Assembly (NCBI GenBank): GCA_000149265.1
Contig: CH003386.1
Location: 53,573 to 117,572 of the forward strand
Source: Ciona savignyi
Taxonomy: Eukaryota; Chordata; Ascidiacea; Phlebobranchia; Cionidae
DNA length: 64,000 nt
Direction: 5' to 3'
Part shown: in pieces, positions 30,101-39,100 of the stretch
Position numbering within the stretch: position 1 is the first letter of the stretch
How the letters are laid out: each line of letters starts with the position of its first letter
Program-made: the position numbers and the translations under genes
The notes under the pieces: model-generated
Told to the model about the DNA's origin: nothing
The model's input: only the letters and a program-made list of their open reading frames with translations
Database searches by the model: none

Positions 30101-33100
30101 AGATCAATATTAGGCCTCTCTCATAAAACACACTGCCATTTGCTTTACTAACCAGACTATGGGTTCGATAAATATGACGATTGCCTGTTTTCTGTGTTTC
30201 CCCACCTCCAGGATTAAAGGAATATCTGGTTTGTATCCTATCTGGTTTTGTAACCTTTTTAAATATTTTCTACCGGTTTTGTTACCTTTCCTAAATAATA
30301 TACCATTTTCCTAAATATTTTTCTAAAATAAAATTTACACATTGAATCCCATGCTAGCTAGGTTGGTGGTGGTCCATGGACACTGCAGTGTTGATGTCTC
30401 CCCCACTTCACTCATTGTGTTGGAACGGAAGCGAACTCTGCGTTGGTTTATCACATCCACCCATCCAACTGTTGTCGCGGTATACTGTTGGTTGTGAGGC
30501 AGAATTTTAAAAGTTTAACGAAAATGTCATGGTCCCAAAAAGAAAGGTTCTTGACTCAATTATTACAACTAAAAATTTCTGAACTTAATTTAAATGGGTC
30601 ATTCAGATCATAGAATAGGATAGGAGGATAGGATATTCATGTTTATCCCTGTGAAAGGGAAAACCAAGGAGGTTAACAGACAGACAATCGTCAGATCACC
30701 TCGCACCCACCAATGGGTATCGAAGCTATTGAGTGTGTGGCATATGATAGACACGTTCCTATTTGAAAGAACCCACTAATCCGCTGGGTTCAGGCAATGC
30801 CTGTTAAGTGCTTTGCCCAAGGACACAACCGACTAGTTGTCAATCGAATCTGCAACCTTTCGGTTAAAAGGCCTTGCACTAAACCACCAGACTAACTGGT
30901 CGGATTATTGATTACTTGTTTTATTAATAAGGACTTGTTGTGCCACCCACACAGTTAGAAAACAAGCATTTTATTCTATCATAACAAATTTAAACAGACA
31001 CTTCATTTTACATGAAAATAAAACTTTAATGAGAATGCACATCAGCGGGGAGGATAGAATATTCATGTTCATCCTCGTGAACGTAAATGGGAAAACCAAG
31101 GGGGTTAAAGGAACATCGTCAGTTCACCTCCCGCCCACCGTCGACTTACTGGATCTATTGCAGTGTGTTGTATATGATAGACACGTTCCTTCAATTTGGT
31201 AGAACCCATTAATTCGCTGGGTTCAGGCAATGTCCGTAAAGTGCCTTGCCCAAGGACACAACCGAGTAGCTTGGGACCAGTTTCGCACCTGCAACCTTTC
31301 GACTGAAAGGCGAATGCATTTAACCGCTAGACCGACCGGTCAGGTGGGAGGGAAAACTATTACTCACTGATAACTGTAGCAATGACATAACGGTTGTTTG
31401 ATAATATATTGTTATTTTTATCTGTTATTTGTATTTTTGCAAACACAAAACAGTAACTTTGCTGCTTATTAATTTTGAAATCAAAGTAAAAAAACATAAT
31501 TTTTACCATTGGTATCTAGAAAAAAAGGCTTAAACTACCGTATACTCGTCTGTAGAATTTCCTTGGTACACCCTGCAAGCTGGCGACCCATCCCTGCTAT
31601 ATACAACTGGGCCCCAGCAATTCATACAAGTGGAATCGCTGCATTGAAAAATATGGCTCTTCTCAGCCGGTAAATAGAAGTCAGAGTCTTTTATTTGGGC
31701 TGAAAAGAGTTTTAGTTAGGAAATATACAATTTGGGATTATTGCATTTTAGGTGATGTGTTTTATTTTGTCTGATTTTTTCATTTATATTCCAATATAAG
31801 AATTTTGAAGAATTTAGTCGTATTTTTTTTGTATTTATTTTTTAGACAACAAACATACCTTTATAATCACTACCACTATTTCGTTTGTACAGGTCAATCC
31901 CCACTCCATTCATTTTATCAACAAACATATTCCACTTTCTTGGTTTAAACTGCCCTCCAGTGGCGACAGCTATGTAAGCAACTTTGTCCTGAGAACAAAA
32001 TCCAATAAAAAAATATCTTAATGGAAAACTGCATACATATTCATTAAAAAAGTGTGGTAATTATATTTTGTATTTATCGGTTAACACTTTACCAATTCAA
32101 AACTAGTGAGCACACAAACACATTAGTGTGTTGATGTAAAACTGAAAGTAAAATATAAATCTGGATTTAAAAACATTCTTTATTGAAAACATATAGGGGA
32201 TATCTATTTCAAACCTCAGCTTTGTGAGTTGTGGCAAAATCCGTTAAATTTTGGTCCAAGTTATCACCTTCCTCTGTACAAATGCTGTCAACAAATATTG
32301 GTTTGCCTGCTGCGTTCAATGTTGCCAAATGTATACATCCTTTTTCCATTTTTGCTTCATCAGCACTTTCCCACTGTTAAAAATAGTCTTTTATCAATTT
32401 AAATTACATTATAAACATAAAACATGTCTGCAGTTATATCCAATGATCAAACGTTCTAGAGTTTTAAAATTAGTTTCCATGACATTCTATTGGTTAAATA
32501 ATATTTTAATGAAACTATATATTTACTCTTCTTATATGAAAGGGAATTCCTTCTTTAAAATGACAGGCATACTCCCTAATAATATTACTATAACCATGGA
32601 ATTCTCTGAATGCAGAGATTCTCGGAAATCTGATGTTTAAAAGATTGCCTTTCAGCCAAATGGTTGATGGATTGAAATCAGCTGGTGCTTTAGTTGGCTG
32701 TCATTTAAATGCAAAAGAATAATGGGTTGAACTCAAACTGTAGGGAGGTTTCATCATATAAAACACAATGGCTGTTGTCACTGGATGGTTGATGTGAGGT
32801 ATCTAACAATTGCCTGTGTGATATTGACACTTGTGTTTTCTCATACCTTAAGTTGAAACTTGAGTATAACATGAATATCCATCGAGGTCAAAAACTGTTT
32901 GAAATAAAAACCATAAAACTTACATTAATTTTCTGCTCATTGATGCTCATTTCAGCAAAGCCTGGATAAACAGCCCAAGACTGGGAAGTTATTTTAACAT
33001 GCAGTGATTTAGGACCTGCAATACACAAAGTTAATATGAGGTAAATGCACGAAACATATTTAAAAAGACTGATTTACTTTTGAAAAAGTAATTCTTTATA

Positions 33101-36100
33101 ATAAAATCACAATATTAAATTATAAACTATAAAAGCAACGCAAACAAATAAAAGAAGAAAATAACTGTGTTATAACATACGTGTAATATCAATTTCGCAA
33201 ATGAAGCCAGGTAATAAGCCCTGATTTTGCATCCTGACAGCACATTGCTCCAATTGCCATGTATCTAAATCACTTCTGTAAGTTAGACATTCCCTATTCA
33301 CATTTACGCTGGTTGGGTTGGAAGTCTGAAAATTGTAGTCCTGGGAATATAATTGATTATTTTGTTTGTACTTTAACACACCAGTAAATTGAAAAACTAT
33401 TATATATTGGAATAACACCTGGGAGTATAAGAGTACAGGTTTTTAGAAGTAGCGAACTTATAAAATTGTAAAATTGGGTATTTAAATCTTTATTAATTGT
33501 TATTGTCGTAAAATAATGTTAATCAATAAATGTACACGATATCAATAAAAAATACGAATCCATTTAAAGGGTGCTTGACTAACCAAAGTAGTGACCGTAA
33601 AAAATTAAATAAACTTAAAAATGGAATGTTATAATCAAGTCTAATAGTTAACCTTATCATGTAAAATAAAATAAGAAATTGTTTAACCCAGAGGTTCTCA
33701 AACTGTGCGTCGCGACGCCCTGGTGCGTCGTTTGAAATGCTGTAGGGCGTCGCACAGCCATTGCATTCAAACCTACACTCATTATAAATAAATATCCATC
33801 ACGAATAGACGTTGAAAAATAAATGAGGGTGGCAGTTTTAAAGATTCCCCCAAGGTTCCACGATCTTTGAAAAGAAACAAGTCCACACGTCACATTATAT
33901 TTGAACTAAGTTACTACCGGGCGGGGACGAGGCTACTGTTCTTTTATTGTATTTCATTTCTTTATTGCATGTGCGATACCACTAAACATAAATTTGGTAG
34001 CAATATTTTAATGACTGGTGCGTCGCAAGCTCAGCAAACTTTTGGAAAGGCGTCGCAACCAAAAAAAGTTTGAGAACCACTGGTTTAACCCATAAAATTT
34101 TGTTTGTGTATTGCAAAAAAGCTTTATTAAATACTACTGAATGGGGGTTTCTAAAGAAGCTTGCCTGTGGTAACCGAACAAAAGTCATGCATGGCTGTGT
34201 AGCAATGGTTAACACAACAGTTACCAATACCAATTCATACAAAAACGATCTCAGTGATGAGACCATGAAGTGTGAAACTTACACAATTAGATCCGTCGCT
34301 CCACACACAGTCACCAGAGCTTGTAGCTGAATTGCTCAATCTCAGTCCTAACCAAACCATTACATTGCCTTGTAGTTGCACCAACTCTGGATATAATTTT
34401 CGGCATTTGTGTATAATACATATATATTATTTACTACAAAATAATGTAAAATAACTATGGAAGGGACTAATGGTTACAAATATATTAATGTATCACAACT
34501 GTTTAAAAATACTTCAAATTTCATATAATAAAGGATTGGTTTATATAGGGTGGGAAAACACTGGAGAGAGTTGTATAACACAAGTTTTTGTCAGTACCAC
34601 ATGCACACACTAGAGCTAATGGACAAATAAAACACTTGGAGCAACCATGTTTATGATGTGCCTTGCCAAAGTAGATGCAAAAAAATTGCTAGTGTTTGCT
34701 TAATCAAGATAACTTACGCCTTATAAAGTCCATTTCCTCAGTAGAATGCACTGAAGCAAGGTGGGAACCTAAAGTCTGACATTCCAGTTCAGCTTCATAA
34801 AACGATAAGCGTGAATTGACCTGAAATTGGTTTAAGCTCCTAGTTTTTCTCATGAAAAAGTATTTAGAACAGTTTAAGGGTTTAGTATGTTGCCTTTTAG
34901 CTAAAAAGATGGTAGTATGAAAACTGGTCAATAGCTTTTCGTGACTCTAGACAAGGCACTTATCGCACATTACATCATCTCAGCAAAGTAATGGGTTCTA
35001 CATTTTTAAGGATATTAAATTTCACTTGTATCACACTGCTTTGTTCTATGTAAGTGTACATTCTTAAAACCTTTTAATTACTTACTTTTAGAAGATAACA
35101 TCCAGTTTCAGATAACGTCCATCCTTCTGGGCATTGTTCCAACTTAATACAATTCTGAAGTAAAAATATTTATATTAGTAATAAGTCTGGGTTTAAAAAA
35201 ATGTTGATCAGCTAATGACTTGGCAGATAATATTGGACTCAGTATTATTGGTTACTCACCCATTGGGTTAAAAAACAGGGCTGCTGAAATAGTAGAATTT
35301 AGCACAATATCTGGGGTCAGCATTTTTTTAATGAGCTATTACAGTGTTGTAGACGATAAGAGATATAGCTTTGCCTAATTTTGACACTGATTTCAACAAA
35401 GTCCAATAGGTTCCATTAAGTAGTTAGACACAGCACACCCACTTACTTGAAACAAAGGCGACACAGTACTGGCCAGGGATCTATCTTGATCCATGCACAA
35501 CAAATATAAAAAACAGCAGGAACACTTACTTCACCATCACCAGTGTAGCCAGCAATGCAGACACAATTATACCGAGTTTGGTTTCCCTCACAATTAGCAT
35601 ATTTGTTACATCGATGATTGTATTTATCACACATGGATGGTAGGGGTTTCTCGCAAACAAACCGTGTGTTTGTAGGTGCAGCTGCCTTTTGTGGCGCTAA
35701 AAATGTTGTCAAATAACATGCAAGGGATGCAAAAGACCAGCAAGTAGCTGGTTTTTATGGTTTATAGTTAGGTGTGATAAAAATAATTAATGAAGCTCTT
35801 ATCCAGACTTAAGATAATATACTGAATCTGAACATGTATAGGTCTCACCTTTACCACCCACAATGGTACAGGTTAATTTTAAATATAAACAAACCTTTTA
35901 ATCTTTGGCATAAAGCTCTTTCAGGGTAGGTTTGGGAACATGGAAGATTCATCCACTTTTTTGATCCGCTGTTCGCCACAACACAACCTAAACCTTGTGG
36001 ATGGCTTGGCTCCCATGACATACTACCATTTGAACCATCAAGCCCAATATAATTACTCTCATTCTTTATAATTCCAACCCAATACAAGTAAGCGGTGGGT

Positions 36101-39100
36101 GACATCAGAACATATGCCCACAAATAGCTGTAGAAATAGTAGTGTTTCATAAAATATATTGAAATAGGATAGAATTAAAATAAAATAATTAGTCAGATAC
36201 ATTTGATTGAATACATCTTTGTACAGAACGGACAAAAATTAGAGTAAGAGACTGTGGACAGTTTTCAGATTAAATATAATTTTAAATAATCCAGTATTGG
36301 TTCACTGTTTTCAATCAATAAAGCACTGGACATTAAAACTGTCCACAAATTCTTTATAACACAATTACAATGCATTCAAAATCATACAGATTAATATATA
36401 TATTAACATAGAGAATATAGAGAAAACAAGTCAAAACTGCTGTGAGGTTTAAAGTACACAGAATGTAGAATCACTTTTAATTTTAATGCATGAGGAGAAC
36501 ACTTCACCTCTGCACTTCACCACTGCTAAAAATTAAAAATGCTGATTTTAGAAAAAATATAAATTTGGCAAATTACCTGTACACAGGAATGTTGAACAAG
36601 TCGGTGTAAGCAAGGTCGGCCCCTCGTTCCCAACACAATTCCTTTGCTCGAGTATAATCCATAAACCCTGATCCCACCACCGCATATTCATACGAGTTGT
36701 TGGGTGATGCCCACCATGAAATATCCCGGTATTTCAGTGCTGTGTTTTAAGATACAAGTTACATCTTTCGATAAAGTTTCACTTAAGAATGTTAAGGCGA
36801 TCATCTGAATACTACACGGTCAAATTTTCATTACTAGAGCTATTGCAGTGTTTTGTTTTAGGACATTATGTTTGTTTAATCTACAGGTAGATTTAATATT
36901 TTACTATGGCACAGTTGCTCTGGGCTTAATACTTTGTAGGCACCAGATATAGAAAACTAATTTTTTACAACTACAAAAGATGACAAAATGTGATTGGAGT
37001 GAAAATGAAAATAAACACATATCTATATTTTCTGGTTATGGGTATGGGTATGACTTCTATTCCTATGATATTAACCATGCAGCTAGACATTGATAAAGAT
37101 AGATGATTACATTTTTATGCTTTATATGCATTGGAATTTAAACATAATGATGAATTAATCATCAGATAGTGTACATTCTTAGAATTTTGAAAATTTTAGT
37201 ACATTTCTATTATTTTACCTTATCAAAATTAATATACAACTAAACACGTATTTTAAGTTCAAATTTTTGAAATCCACTAACATTCTTTGTTCTTTTTGTA
37301 GCACATTTTAGTTCCATTGATAGGTTCAACATAGCAGCATCCATGAGAAATGCAATCAAACCTTGAAGCCGTAAATGGAATATGCGGATGGCATTGCACT
37401 GCTCGAGCCACTTTGGCGCACGCGCTGGAGACGCATTCGGTTCTGATTGGACGACGTCGAACTGACCGGCGGACGTGGCGTGATTTGATTGGNNNNNNNN
37501 NNNNNNNNNNNNNNNNNNNNNNNNNNNNNNNNNNNNNNNNNNNNNNNNNNNNNNNNNNNNNNNNNNNNNNNNNNNNNNNNNNNNNNNNNNNNAAATATTT
37601 AAAATTATCATGTTATCTCAATTTCATATCTTAATTTAGATTACCATAGAGCCACTCATTGCACTGTATATGTTGAAAGGATTCGTGATTTTTGCTCCCA
37701 TTTCAGTTAATCATATAGAGGCAACGAGGTACAGAAAACCAAATATTGCAGATTGATACCTTGAGTTTAATTATTTCATTGAATTTCATTGGGGGCATTG
37801 TACTGGGACATTGTGCAGTTCATTAATGAGGAAATAAAACCAAAACCTTGGTAAACCACATAAGTTGGGAACATAGCCAGTTTAAATACTTTGTACACTG
37901 GTGTTTTTATTTTCTGCTCAGTTCACAGTTTAATTTACCAAAATATTTTTTGTACATTTTCCATAATTTTTTGGGATTTTTTCTTTTAAATTTTGTGGTT
38001 AGCAAACAAGCATGTTGGTAATAAATATTTTTACATACAACACAAATAAACAATAAAATCGTTTTAAATACAAAAGCTTTTGCCCTAACTATGCAGTTAT
38101 ACTGTTTCTATTTTTAACTAAAAACCACAATTTTACCGTCTAATCTTTGACAGAGACCCACTGTCAAACTAGCATGACATTGTACATCATGCCATTCTTT
38201 TTGTGCTCTTGCGATATACACACAAGGTTCAGCAATCCCATTAGGTTGTGTGTAATGAAAATCATTCCATCCTACAGTTCCATCCAAACCCATGAAGACA
38301 TTATTTTGTTCAATAATTCCAATCCATATATTTCGGTATGCAAGTTCTCCATGCAGTATTAGATCATATATATACCTGCAACATAGATAAGGTAGTGTAA
38401 AAACTCTTTTTATCTGGATGGTTAATGGATATTTCATAATAACTTAATAAAAGTATACAACACTTACAACACAACATTGTATACAACACAAATTTTTAAC
38501 TCATCACATAACACAGAGGGTAACATGACTTTCGCCGATGTTTTATTATCCTTTGGTTTTCCATTACCAGGAAAAACAGTAATATTACAAGCTACCTACA
38601 CTGAGGCAATCAGCAGATTATCTTGTGCCAACCATCAAGCTACAAGAGCTATTGCAGTATGTAATGTATGATAAAAAGGTTCTTTAATTTTGGTAAAGCC
38701 CATTTAACCAATGGGTTCAGGAAATTTTTATACCTTGCTAAAGGACAGTGCTAGCAAGTAGCATAGAAAGTTAGCAAGTAATGAGAACCTGCATATAGTT
38801 GCTAACAATCTGTTGAGCATTTTCTTCAGCCTCCTCGCAGATGTTAAAGTCAAGAAATTTTATAAGAAGGATCTTTTTATAGAAATATTATACTTAATTG
38901 CAAGAAGTATGTTTATATATCAGCGATTCTAGTTTTGACAACCAATAGATTTCACTTGGTGGGAGCAATATCCATAAAGCCTTTTTATATCCACATGGCA
39001 GGTATAAGTAACTATCTAAATGGGCTTAAACCCAAACCTTCTTGCACCAAACCATCACACTTATCTGAAAATGGTGCATTTATAGACATTTATCTCAAGA

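Noticed and set aside
32251-32640. 129-codon plus-strand open frame
   Set aside because: Antisense to exon 32215-32373 of gene 2 and then intron sequence.
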